NCBI GenBank assembly: GCA_015231685.1
Contig: JADGBA010000009.1
Span: 1-11,790 of the forward strand
From: Candidatus Omnitrophota bacterium
GTDB taxonomy: Bacteria; Omnitrophota; Gorgyraeia; 2-02-FULL-51-18; JAGOUK01
Direction of reading: 5' to 3'
DNA: 11,790 nucleotides
Positions 1 through 7,027 of the stretch are shown here, in pieces; the stretch's first letter is position 1; every line of letters starts with the position of its first letter. Position numbers and translations under genes: made by a program. The notes under the pieces were generated by a model. The model worked only from the letters and a program-made list of their open reading frames with translations. It was not told the origin of the DNA and made no database searches.

Positions 1-744
1 GGAAAATTCAACCGCGGGCCGTATGGTGCAGCCTCAGACGCGACATTCGAGTACGACGTGGATGGCCAGGGAACCGGTTTTAATGCCGGTCTGCTCTACG
101 AATTAACGGATGAGGACACGCTTGGGGTTTTTTATAGAAGTCAGGTTCGCGTCCATCTGAAGGGCACGATGTCGACTCATGATCTGGTGGGTAGCCAGAG
201 GGCCTTGGGATTCCGAGGGGACGCGTCTCACATCACATCGGCGGATACGGATCTGGTTCTCCCCGCCAATGTTACCGTGGGGTGGGACCACCAGTTCAAC
301 GATCGCTTTGATGCGGAGCTTGATATCGGTTGGACGGGCTGGTCCGCTTACGACACCTTCGACACGGTTTTTGGGGACACCACCCGGACGCTGGCCGGAT
401 TCCAGCATCTGGATAAGGATTTTATCGATGTCTGGAGCATTCATGGCGGCGGGACCTACAGGATCAATGATGAATGGTCGCTGTTGGGGGGATACTTTTT
501 TCAGCAGATGGCCGCCAATAAGAACAATTACACCAACGAAATTCCTGACGGACACCGGCATGGCATCAACCTCGGGTTTGAGTGGCGGCAAGACCGTTGG
601 ATTCTGGACTTTAATTATATGGCGGACTTTCTGTCCCCGGTGGACATCGAAAATACCTCCGGTGTATCGAACTCCACAGATATTGACGGACGGTATCACG
701 GTTTTATTCAGTCCATCACAATGGGGTTGAGGATCGAGGTGTAG
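1..744 (+). CDS. FadL/OMPP1-type outer membrane transporter (C-terminal part)
   Basis: The frame is open from base 1 with no start codon that fits a mature protein, so this is the last 247 codons of a longer gene. The translation has the glycine- and aromatic-rich alternating pattern of an outer-membrane beta-barrel. Phrases such as TGFNAGLLYELTDEDTLGVF followed by YRSQVRVHLKG are characteristic of the OMPP1/FadL/TodX family, which moves long-chain fatty acids and other hydrophobic compounds across the outer membrane. The strands WSLLGGYFF, GINLGFEWR and WILDFNYMADF also fit. The last residues (SITMGLRIEV) form the closing strand but end in valine rather than the usual terminal aromatic residue, which is mildly odd for Bam-dependent insertion. 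The stop TAG abuts the ATG of the SRPBCC gene. The neighbouring acyl-ACP reductase homologue supports a fatty-acid-like substrate, but that is inference. Confidence 0.85.
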   Translation, partial: GKFNRGPYGAASDATFEYDVDGQGTGFNAGLLYELTDEDTLGVFYRSQVRVHLKGTMSTHDLVGSQRALGFRGDASHITSADTDLVLPANVTVGWDHQFNDRFDAELDIGWTGWSAYDTFDTVFGDTTRTLAGFQHLDKDFIDVWSIHGGGTYRINDEWSLLGGYFFQQMAANKNNYTNEIPDGHRHGINLGFEWRQDRWILDFNYMADFLSPVDIENTSGVSNSTDIDGRYHGFIQSITMGLRIEV

Positions 745-1206
745 ATGTATCACATTAAATCATCCATACGCATTGATGCCGAGACGGACGCGGTTGCGCG
801 CGTGGTTCAGGATTTTGAGTCCTACCCCAAATTCATGAGCCGGGTCGCCCAAATTCGGACCCGCAGAAACGGGTGTGAGACCACTGAATCTGATTGGATC
901 CTGGATGTGGAGGGCGCTGAAGTCAACTGGACCCAAACCGAACACATCAACGGAAAAGCGGGGCAAGTTCTGTTTAGAATGAAAAGCGGTGATTACCATG
1001 TGTACGAAGGGCAGTGGAAATGGCTCAAAGACACGCATAAGGGTGCGCGCTTGTACCTCAATTTTAAGATTGACTGGGGGCTTCCGAATCTTGGTGTGTT
1101 TCTCGAGCCCGAAATTCGTGCTCGGAGCCGAAAAATGATCCGTGGTTTTTTGATCGGAATCAAAGCGCAATGTGAAAAGGCTGCGGGATCACGCGAGTCC
1201 AAATGA
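745..1206 (+). CDS. SRPBCC/START-like lipid-binding or cyclase-family protein
   Basis: This 153-residue cytoplasmic protein has the profile of the SRPBCC (polyketide cyclase/COQ10-START) superfamily. It opens with a beta-strand (KSSIRIDAETDAVARVVQDF), then has the typical ESYPKFM motif at about residues 25-31 and a run of strands to about residue 110. A long C-terminal helix (about 119-147) closes the hydrophobic cavity in this fold. Members bind or act on hydrophobic ligands such as polyketides, quinones or lipids. No catalytic residues can be assigned. The ATG directly follows the stop of the FadL-like gene and has GAGG 5 bases upstream; its own stop shares ATGA with the acyl-ACP reductase homologue. 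The position between an outer-membrane lipid transporter and an acyl reductase suggests an acyl-lipid ligand (inference). Confidence 0.8.
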   Translation: MYHIKSSIRIDAETDAVARVVQDFESYPKFMSRVAQIRTRRNGCETTESDWILDVEGAEVNWTQTEHINGKAGQVLFRMKSGDYHVYEGQWKWLKDTHKGARLYLNFKIDWGLPNLGVFLEPEIRARSRKMIRGFLIGIKAQCEKAAGSRESK

Positions 1207-2288
1207 AGCAGTTCGCCTTTGTGATTCATCCACTGGATCTCAACGGCGTCAGCGTCGCTTACCGAGAGCCTGGATTAACCAATATCAAGCCGAGTTTGCT
1301 GCATAAGGCGTTTGAATGGATGAAGCCGTATCCGTGCGCTGAAGTTACGGGTGTGGTTTCGAGGACGGGCGTGAAGATTTCCGGGCATTTGCTGTATTTG
1401 TCTCTCTTGCCCGAGCAGATCATTCGGATGGATCAAAAAACGGTGTTCAATAAACTGGTGGACACCTGCCGTTTGGCGGAGGATTTGGGGGCCGATATCC
1501 TGGGGTTGGGCGCTTATGCAGCCCAGATCGGAAAAAAGGGCGTGGAGGTATCCCGGAAGACCAGGATTCCCGTAACTACGGGAACGAATTATACGATCTA
1601 TGTCGCTGTTTGGGGCCTCGAGAAGGCTTGTGAGATGTCGGGTTGTAAGCTGGACGGCAGGACGATCGCTGTAGTCGGAGCAACCGGCAAGATCGGTTCC
1701 GTGTGTGCCCGTATGCTGGCATCCAAGGCCGGGCGGATGATTCTCAGCGCAAGGAGCCGCTCCCGTCTTGAGCCTTTAAAAACAGAGCTGGAACAGACAC
1801 ATGGCATTACGGTGGAGATTGAAGCGGATGCCCGAAAAGCAATCATTGGGGCGGAGGTTTCCGTGATTTCGACCACCACGCCTGAGCCGCTGGTGGACTT
1901 GAAAGATCTGCCGTCAGGCGCGATCGTGTGCGATGTCTCGAGGCCGGCGAATGTTTCCAATCACGGGAATCTTCTGCGCGACGACGTGCTCGTCATGGAT
2001 GGAGGGGTCGTCCGCCCGCCCGGAAAGGAGCTCAATTTAAATTTTTACATCGGATTGCCTCAAGGGGTGACATACGCTTGTATGGCGGAAACCATGTTGT
2101 TGGCTATGGAAGAACGTTATGAATCGTATTCTATAGGAGGCGATGTTTCTCTCCAGAAAGTCCGCGAAACGGGAGCTTGGGGACATAAGCACGGCTTTGA
2201 ATTGGCGGAAATTATGAGCTTTGGCCGCACAATCCCCGCGGAGAGGGTTCGGCGGCTGTCAAAATCGTTCAGGGAAAAGCCCAAATGA
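1203..2288 (+). CDS. Long-chain acyl-ACP reductase (AAR)-like NAD(P)H oxidoreductase
   Basis: This 361-residue protein resembles cyanobacterial acyl-[ACP] reductase (about 340 residues in Synechococcus elongatus), which reduces long-chain acyl-ACP to the fatty aldehyde with NADPH. By recall, the matching blocks are ISGHLLYLSLLPEQI (59-73), the GLGAYAAQI region (101-109), TTGTNYTIYVAV (125-136), the Rossmann motif VVGATGKIGS (157-166), VMDGGVV (264-270) and YACMAETMLLAMEE (291-304). Cys293 aligns with the catalytic cysteine of the cyanobacterial enzyme (Cys294), where the acyl thioester forms. Residues 320-361 extend past the core. ATGA overlaps at both ends couple it to the SRPBCC gene and the kinase. 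No aldehyde deformylating oxygenase gene is visible, so the product may be aldehyde, alcohol or a derivative rather than alkane. The family is fairly sure; the exact substrate is not. A shikimate/glutamyl-tRNA reductase-type Rossmann protein is the more remote alternative. Confidence 0.82.
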   Translation: MKQFAFVIHPLDLNGVSVAYREPGLTNIKPSLLHKAFEWMKPYPCAEVTGVVSRTGVKISGHLLYLSLLPEQIIRMDQKTVFNKLVDTCRLAEDLGADILGLGAYAAQIGKKGVEVSRKTRIPVTTGTNYTIYVAVWGLEKACEMSGCKLDGRTIAVVGATGKIGSVCARMLASKAGRMILSARSRSRLEPLKTELEQTHGITVEIEADARKAIIGAEVSVISTTTPEPLVDLKDLPSGAIVCDVSRPANVSNHGNLLRDDVLVMDGGVVRPPGKELNLNFYIGLPQGVTYACMAETMLLAMEERYESYSIGGDVSLQKVRETGAWGHKHGFELAEIMSFGRTIPAERVRRLSKSFREKPK

Positions 2289-4444
2289 GCTTCGGCGGCA
2301 TGAACCTCTTTGTGTTGTCTTCGGCGTTCGGGGCGCTTATGGCTGTGGCCACAAGCGTCTTTTTGCTTGTCCGGGCCCCGTCAGATTCCGTCCGAAATTC
2401 CTATATCAGGGTCGTACTGTGTACCGGCGGATGGACCTCGTTCCCGTGGGTGGTATCGCTTGCGCCATCGCACGAATCGGCCCTGTGGCTTGCAAGGGGG
2501 CTGTACGTCAGCGCTCTTTTTGCCGGGCCCGCGTTTATGGAATTCAGTTTGAAGTTTGTATCGGCGGTTCGTGTGGAGTATCGCGCGCGGTGGTCGATCT
2601 GGATTTCGTATAGCGCGGGTTGTTTGATGATTCCGCTTGTTTTTAGGGAGGATTTTTTGACCGGAGTCAGCCGGTATCAACCCTATTTTTCTCTCCACGT
2701 GGGGCCGGCCTTCTGGTTTTTTGCAATTTTTTTTGCAGCCAACTGCATGAACGCGTTTGTTCAGCTCTTGAAGGTCTATCGGGTCACGTCAGGATTGCGC
2801 CGCGTACAGATCAAATACGTGTTTGTGGCTTACTTTTTTGCTTTTATTGCGGCGCTCATTCATTTTGCTTCATGTCTGGGCGTGCCGGAGGTATTTCCGC
2901 ATGACATCCTGGTGGTGTTCTGCATGATTTTGATTGCGTATACGATTGTGCGGCATCAACTCATGGATATTGAGGTCGTCATTCGCCGGGCGACGGTATT
3001 TGCCGGGCTTTTTACTTTCGTCTATGGCGTGGTGGCGCTGTTTGTTCTCTTGGGCAGGAATTATTTTGAGGAGGTTCTTAGGTGGCCATCATGGGCGGCG
3101 ATCATACCCACGATTTGTGTCATTACTTTGACCATACGACCGCTTGAGAGTTGGCTGATCCGGGTAACCGACCGGTTTCTTTTTCAAAAAAAGTATGATT
3201 ACAAAGAACTTCTGAAGCTTTTCAACTCGGAGGTTCTCACGCTGCTGGATCTGAAGCAGATTGCGGAAAACACCGTTCAGTCATTGAGCCATATCGTTAA
3301 ACTTGAATCCTGCGGGGTCGGGTTATTAGACGTGGAGCGACACGCGTATGATGTCGTTGCGACCATCGGCTTTCAGTGGAGGGGCGGGGCCATTCCCTAC
3401 GATGATCCGCTGCTTGTGAGGCTCCGTCAGAACCGCGCTTACGAATTAAGGATCGGAACACATCCGCAGCAGCCTGAGACCGAAAGGATGCGGATGAGGT
3501 TTGCCGAGTTGAATGCCGATTTGGTGCTGGCGATCGTTTTTCATGGAGAGTTGATCGGCTTTATCAGTCTTGGATCCAAAAAATCCGGCGAGCCATACAA
3601 CGCGGAGGATCTCGCGGTATTGAGTTCTCTGGCCCACGCCGAAGGTATCGCGATTTCCAATGCGCGTCTTTTTGCCCAGCTTGCCCAGACGCAGGCCGAG
3701 GCGGCTCAAAATGAAAAAATGGCTGTGATCGGAACGCTGGCCGCCGGAATCAACCATGAGATCTGTAACCCGCTGGGGATCATTCGCGGGCAATGCGAGG
3801 TTTTTTTGCTGAATTTTCAGGAAGGCATTTACGACCAGCTTTCGGACAAGGAAGTGATCGCGAACGCGGCGCGGGTCATGCAGAAGGTCATCAAAGAAAC
3901 GGACCGCGCGACGGGGATCACCAAACGTCTTTCAACCTTTGCCAAGCCGCCGAAGTATTTCAAGGCGGATACTGTTGATCTCCGCAATGAAGTGGGTGAG
4001 GTTCTTGCCATCCTGGAACATGAGATGCGCGTTGAGAACATTCGTGTGGACAATATGCTGCCCGAGTCGTTCCCGAAGATCAAGGCGGACCGCAAGCAGG
4101 TTCAGGAAGTGATCTTTAACATTATCCGGAATGCCGCTCAGGCCATTGCGGATGAGGGCGAAATCCGCATCGAAGGTTCGCGTAACGGCACTCACGCCGA
4201 AATTCAGATCAGGGACAATGGACGGGGCATTCCGGCGGATAAAATTGACAAAATTTTCAACCCGTTCTTTACAACCAAAGAACCCGGCAAGGGGACGGGG
4301 CTTGGCCTCTTTATTGTCAAGCAGATCGTGGAACGTAACAAGGGGAGAATTACGGTGGAAAGCCGGGAAAACGAAGGCACGGTGTTTCGTCTCAAGTTTG
4401 AAATTGCGGAAATGGTCCCGGAGGCAGCGGTGCGCCATGACTAA
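2285..4444 (+). CDS. Multi-TM membrane sensor histidine kinase with GAF domain
   Basis: This 719-residue sensor kinase has seven hydrophobic helices in residues 6-224 (about 6-28, 41-60, 68-92, 104-120, 138-161, 177-198, 206-224), matching the 7TM N-terminal module of histidine kinases. Two more follow at about 236-256 and 268-285. A GAF domain spans about 310-465. The HisKA H-box is GTLAAGINHEICNPLG with phosphoacceptor His491. The HATPase domain shows the N-box NIIRNAAQAI (Asn612, Asn616), G1 DNGRGIP (from Asp644), F-box FNPFF (658-662) and G2 GKGTGLGLFI (from 668). All catalytic boxes are intact. The layout resembles PrsK-type membrane kinases. It starts in an ATGA overlap with the reductase and ends 8 bases inside the first receiver gene. 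The hydrophobic sensor module suits a membrane-soluble or lipid ligand, possibly the reductase product (inference). Confidence 0.93.
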   Translation: MSFGGMNLFVLSSAFGALMAVATSVFLLVRAPSDSVRNSYIRVVLCTGGWTSFPWVVSLAPSHESALWLARGLYVSALFAGPAFMEFSLKFVSAVRVEYRARWSIWISYSAGCLMIPLVFREDFLTGVSRYQPYFSLHVGPAFWFFAIFFAANCMNAFVQLLKVYRVTSGLRRVQIKYVFVAYFFAFIAALIHFASCLGVPEVFPHDILVVFCMILIAYTIVRHQLMDIEVVIRRATVFAGLFTFVYGVVALFVLLGRNYFEEVLRWPSWAAIIPTICVITLTIRPLESWLIRVTDRFLFQKKYDYKELLKLFNSEVLTLLDLKQIAENTVQSLSHIVKLESCGVGLLDVERHAYDVVATIGFQWRGGAIPYDDPLLVRLRQNRAYELRIGTHPQQPETERMRMRFAELNADLVLAIVFHGELIGFISLGSKKSGEPYNAEDLAVLSSLAHAEGIAISNARLFAQLAQTQAEAAQNEKMAVIGTLAAGINHEICNPLGIIRGQCEVFLLNFQEGIYDQLSDKEVIANAARVMQKVIKETDRATGITKRLSTFAKPPKYFKADTVDLRNEVGEVLAILEHEMRVENIRVDNMLPESFPKIKADRKQVQEVIFNIIRNAAQAIADEGEIRIEGSRNGTHAEIQIRDNGRGIPADKIDKIFNPFFTTKEPGKGTGLGLFIVKQIVERNKGRITVESRENEGTVFRLKFEIAEMVPEAAVRHD

Positions 4445-4805
4445 ACTCTTGACCATTGATGATGAAAAGGAGTTTACTGATTTCATACGAAGTTATTTTG
4501 AGTTGAGGGGATTCAGCGTATTTGTGGCGAATGACGGTGAAGAAGGGGTTCGGATCGCCGAAATTGAGCAACCGGAGGTGGCTCTGGTGGATTTGAAAAT
4601 GCCCGGCAAGCATGGTGATGAGGTTCTTGAGGATATGTTGCGGATTTCGCCCAAGACGCGAACCATTATGATCACGGCTTCAGAAGGTTATGGTAACGCG
4701 CGTGAGCGCCTGATGGCCATGGGCGCGTTCGCCTGCTTTGACAAACCCCTTGTGTCAGTCAAGGATCTTGAAAACAAAATCAAAGAGGCCCTGCTTCATG
4801 AGTGA
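4437..4805 (+). CDS. Single-domain response regulator (receiver 1)
   Basis: This is a 122-residue CheY-like receiver with no output domain. The acidic pair is Asp8/Asp9 (LTIDDE), the phosphoacceptor is Asp52 (VDLKMPG), the switch threonine is Thr80 (IMITAS) and the conserved lysine is Lys103 (FDKP). The start is the ATG inside the 3' end of the kinase gene, an 8-base overlap. GGAGG lies 12 bases upstream, so translation probably relies on coupling. The natural phosphodonor is the kinase immediately upstream. With no output domain it should act by protein contact, either in a phosphorelay or on the HD-GYP protein downstream. It is paralogous to the next gene: both share the FxRGFxVFxAxDG and KPLV stretches. 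Confidence 0.92.
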   Translation: MTKLLTIDDEKEFTDFIRSYFELRGFSVFVANDGEEGVRIAEIEQPEVALVDLKMPGKHGDEVLEDMLRISPKTRTIMITASEGYGNARERLMAMGAFACFDKPLVSVKDLENKIKEALLHE

Positions 4806-5181
4806 GACCCAAGCCCGGTATCGTTTGTTGGTGGTGGATGATGAGGTTGAGATATGCAATTTTGTTAAATCCTTTTTTGAGTGCAGGGGATTCCGCGTAT
4901 TTCAGGCGTACGACGGGGACGATGCAGTTCTTCAGGCGACTCGCGAGAATCCTCATGTGGTTCTTTTGGACGTCCGAATGAAGCGGCCGGAAGAAGGCCT
5001 TGAGACGCTCCCCAGGATTGTGGAGGCGGTTAAAGGTGTCAAAGTGGTTTTGACAACCGCTGTTGATGATGACGAAAGCCGCGAACGGGCCCGCGCCCAC
5101 GGGGCGGTTGATTATGTGACGAAACCCCTTGTGTTGGAAGATTTGGAGGCGATGGTCATGAAGCAGGTCAGGGGAGGCTGA
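4798..5181 (+). CDS. Single-domain response regulator (receiver 2)
   Basis: This second stand-alone receiver has 127 residues. It has the acidic pair Asp14/Asp15 (VVDDE), phosphoacceptor Asp58 (LLDVRM), switch Thr87 (VLTTA) and Lys109 (VTKP). The chosen start is the ATG at 4798, which overlaps the end of receiver 1 by 8 bases and has AGAGG 9 bases upstream; an in-frame ATG exists further upstream but lies deep in receiver 1. After the phosphoacceptor the loop reads RMKRPEEGLETL, longer and more charged than in receiver 1 (KMPGKHGDEVL), so the two may differ in partner choice. It sits 2 bases before the HD-GYP gene. In RpfG-type proteins a receiver is fused to HD-GYP; here it is a separate polypeptide next door. 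Confidence 0.92.
   Translation: MSETQARYRLLVVDDEVEICNFVKSFFECRGFRVFQAYDGDDAVLQATRENPHVVLLDVRMKRPEEGLETLPRIVEAVKGVKVVLTTAVDDDESRERARAHGAVDYVTKPLVLEDLEAMVMKQVRGG
5171..5177 (+). promoter_or_regulatory. Strong ribosome binding site of the HD-GYP gene
   Basis: GGGGAGG ends 6 bases before the ATG at 5184, within the last codons of receiver 2. It is the best Shine-Dalgarno match inside the operon. It marks the HD-GYP gene as the member least dependent on translational coupling. Confidence 0.7.
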
Positions 5182-5183
5182 GC

Positions 5184-6467
5184 ATGGCGGCTTACGGGCG
5201 ACTGGATCTTCATCAGGCGCTGATCAACGCGTCCAAAAGCATGATTCGGGTCAAGGATCCCATCATTCTTTTGAGGTTGATCACTCGTTTTATTGACCGG
5301 CAAATCGGCGCAACCCACGTGGCGGTGTTGCTCTACGATAAGACCAAGGACTCCTATGTGCTTATTGATTCCAAGGGGGAGGCCGGCCAGAAGATTCCTA
5401 TCGGGTACGTGCGGGTAAAAACGGACAGCCCGATCATCAAGTATTTTCGTAACGGTAGCGGGCATCGGGGCAGTAAGTTTCACCGCAAGGAAGCGCTGGT
5501 GTACCAAGAACTCGATCACATCCAGAACTTTGAGATTCACGTCCACAAGCGGGAGGGGATGGCTGTGGCCTTCTCCCGGATGAAAGGGCAGATGGAAATG
5601 CTTCGGTCCGCCATCTGTGTTCCCAGCTACTTTAAGAGCCAGCTGGTTGCCGTGCTTATTCTTGGAGAGAAATTAAGCGGTCAGGTCTACGAGGATGAAG
5701 AGATCAGCGTCTTTACGAGTCTCGCAAATGATGTGGCTATGGCGGTCACCAACGCTGAGTTGATCAAGGATTTGAAAGATGCGTATGAGCGGGAACATGA
5801 TCTGTTGATTGAGACCGCCAGCGCGCTGGCTTCGGCAATTGATGCGAGGGACAAATACACCAAGGGACATTCGGAGCGCGTGGCGCATTACACGACCGTC
5901 ATCGCCGCGGAGCTCATCGAGCGCGGGATGATGCACCAGGGCAGAGAGTACCTGCAGGCGGCCTATCTGGCCGGGTTGATGCATGATGTCGGCAAAATAG
6001 GCATTAAAGACCAGATTCTCAATAAGCCCGATCTTTTGACGCGTGAAGAATACGAAGCAATGAAGAAGCACGTTGAAATCGGAGTGAGTATTTTGAGTCC
6101 GATTAAGGGGATGAAGGAAATTCTCGAGGGCGCCAAATATCATCATGAGCGCTGGGATGGAAAGGGATATCCTTATGGCTTATCCGAACAGGAGGCGCCG
6201 ATCCTGGGAAGAATTATTGCCGTGGCTGATGCCTATGACACCATGGTGACCGAAAGGCCGTACCAGAAGTCCAGGACAGTCACCGGGGCCTTCGAAGAAC
6301 TTCGCAAGTGTTCGGGGTCGCAGTTTGACCCAACGCTGGTGGAAGTGTTTTTTGACGCCTGGAATGAGGGGAAGTTGAAGAAGCGCATCGCCACATCAGT
6401 GGACTTCTTTTCGGAGGATGCTCGAGCGGCGGGCGGGGTTAAAACGAGCTTCAGCCCGAGGCCGTAA
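5184..6467 (+). CDS. GAF-HD-GYP domain protein, probable c-di-GMP phosphodiesterase
   Basis: This 427-residue cytoplasmic protein has a GAF sensory domain at about residues 25-190, a short helical linker (about 192-210), and an HD-GYP domain at about 210-400. All hallmark residues are present: GHSERVA (His229), the HD pair in MHDVGKIG (His267/Asp268, Lys271), HHERWDGKGYP (320-330) with the GYP triplet, and ADAYDTM (from Asp349). Enzymes of this family hydrolyse cyclic di-GMP to pGpG or GMP at a di- or tri-iron centre. Unlike RpfG it has no receiver of its own, but two stand-alone receivers precede it. The ATG has a strong GGGGAGG 6 bases upstream, so it can also be translated well on its own. 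The 3' end overlaps the convergent XRE gene by 17 bases. Confidence 0.93.
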   Translation: MAAYGRLDLHQALINASKSMIRVKDPIILLRLITRFIDRQIGATHVAVLLYDKTKDSYVLIDSKGEAGQKIPIGYVRVKTDSPIIKYFRNGSGHRGSKFHRKEALVYQELDHIQNFEIHVHKREGMAVAFSRMKGQMEMLRSAICVPSYFKSQLVAVLILGEKLSGQVYEDEEISVFTSLANDVAMAVTNAELIKDLKDAYEREHDLLIETASALASAIDARDKYTKGHSERVAHYTTVIAAELIERGMMHQGREYLQAAYLAGLMHDVGKIGIKDQILNKPDLLTREEYEAMKKHVEIGVSILSPIKGMKEILEGAKYHHERWDGKGYPYGLSEQEAPILGRIIAVADAYDTMVTERPYQKSRTVTGAFEELRKCSGSQFDPTLVEVFFDAWNEGKLKKRIATSVDFFSEDARAAGGVKTSFSPRP

Positions 6468-7008
6468 CGACCAGAAACACCGCGTTGTCTGCGCCCGGGT
6501 TGACGAATTGATGCGTCCGCGCCGCGTTGAAGTAAAGACTCTCTCCTGTATTAATCCGGACTGCATTGCTATCGAAGACAATATCCAGCGCACCCTTCAG
6601 CGTATACACAAAGCGTTCCGATCCGGCATCAAAGGCGGTTGGCGGGGTTTTTTTGTTCCCCCGCAGGGTGATCCTTAAGGGAATCATTTTGCTTCCCGGG
6701 AGATCGGATGCGAGAAGTTCGGATCCGGAAGCCGTGGGGGCGTCAGGATCGGGGATGAAGTTATTTGATTTGGGCGATGCGCCACGGGGCGAACTCGAAA
6801 GAACAGATTCATAAAGATCCGGCAGACGGATGTTGAGCGCTTCCGCGATGCGGAAATGCGCGTCAACGGTTCCGGACATCCGGCCGCTTTCAATGCGGCT
6901 CAATGTGGCGACATCGATGCGGGTGATGCGGGAGACCTGAGCGATGGTCAGTCCCCGGCGTTTGCGAAGCATGCGAACAGCAGGGCCGACGGACGGGAAT
7001 TTTTTCAT
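6451..7008 (-). CDS. XRE-family regulator with C-terminal cupin domain
   Basis: This 185-residue regulator starts at the ATG on the minus strand at 7008 (MKKFPSVGPAV). A TTG five codons further upstream is possible, but neither start has a clear ribosome binding site. An HTH_3 DNA-binding domain covers about residues 9-65 (RMLRKRRGLTIAQVSRIT, then VATLSRIESG). A cupin_2 beta-barrel covers about 105-183 (GSERFVYTLKGALDIVF, then INTGESLYF, THQFVNPG). In the cupin, the His/Glu metal ligands of motif 1 are not visible and only His166 of motif 2 remains, so it probably binds a small molecule without a full metal site. The class often controls amino-acid, polyamine or stress genes. It lies 19 bases downstream of the EamA permease gene, so it probably controls that unit itself (inference). 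Confidence 0.88.
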   Translation of the reverse strand: MKKFPSVGPAVRMLRKRRGLTIAQVSRITRIDVATLSRIESGRMSGTVDAHFRIAEALNIRLPDLYESVLSSSPRGASPKSNNFIPDPDAPTASGSELLASDLPGSKMIPLRITLRGNKKTPPTAFDAGSERFVYTLKGALDIVFDSNAVRINTGESLYFNAARTHQFVNPGADNAVFLVVTASG

Positions 7009-7027
7009 GCCTGATTTTAGCAAATAA

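Noticed and set aside
58..60. GTG as the start of the FadL-like gene
   Set aside because: The frame is open from base 1 and the preceding residues continue the barrel pattern; the gene is truncated by the window edge.
103..753. Long open minus-strand frame opposite the FadL-like gene
   Set aside because: Its translation matches no family pattern and it lies wholly antisense to a well-supported gene.
2715..2740. T-runs in the kinase gene as possible slippage or frameshift site
   Set aside because: The frame continues without break through a normal membrane helix and into intact kinase domains, so there is no sign of recoding.
7008..7023. TTG start for the XRE-cupin regulator five codons upstream
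   Set aside because: Neither start has a good ribosome binding site; ATG 7008 is the commoner codon and already includes the complete HTH.
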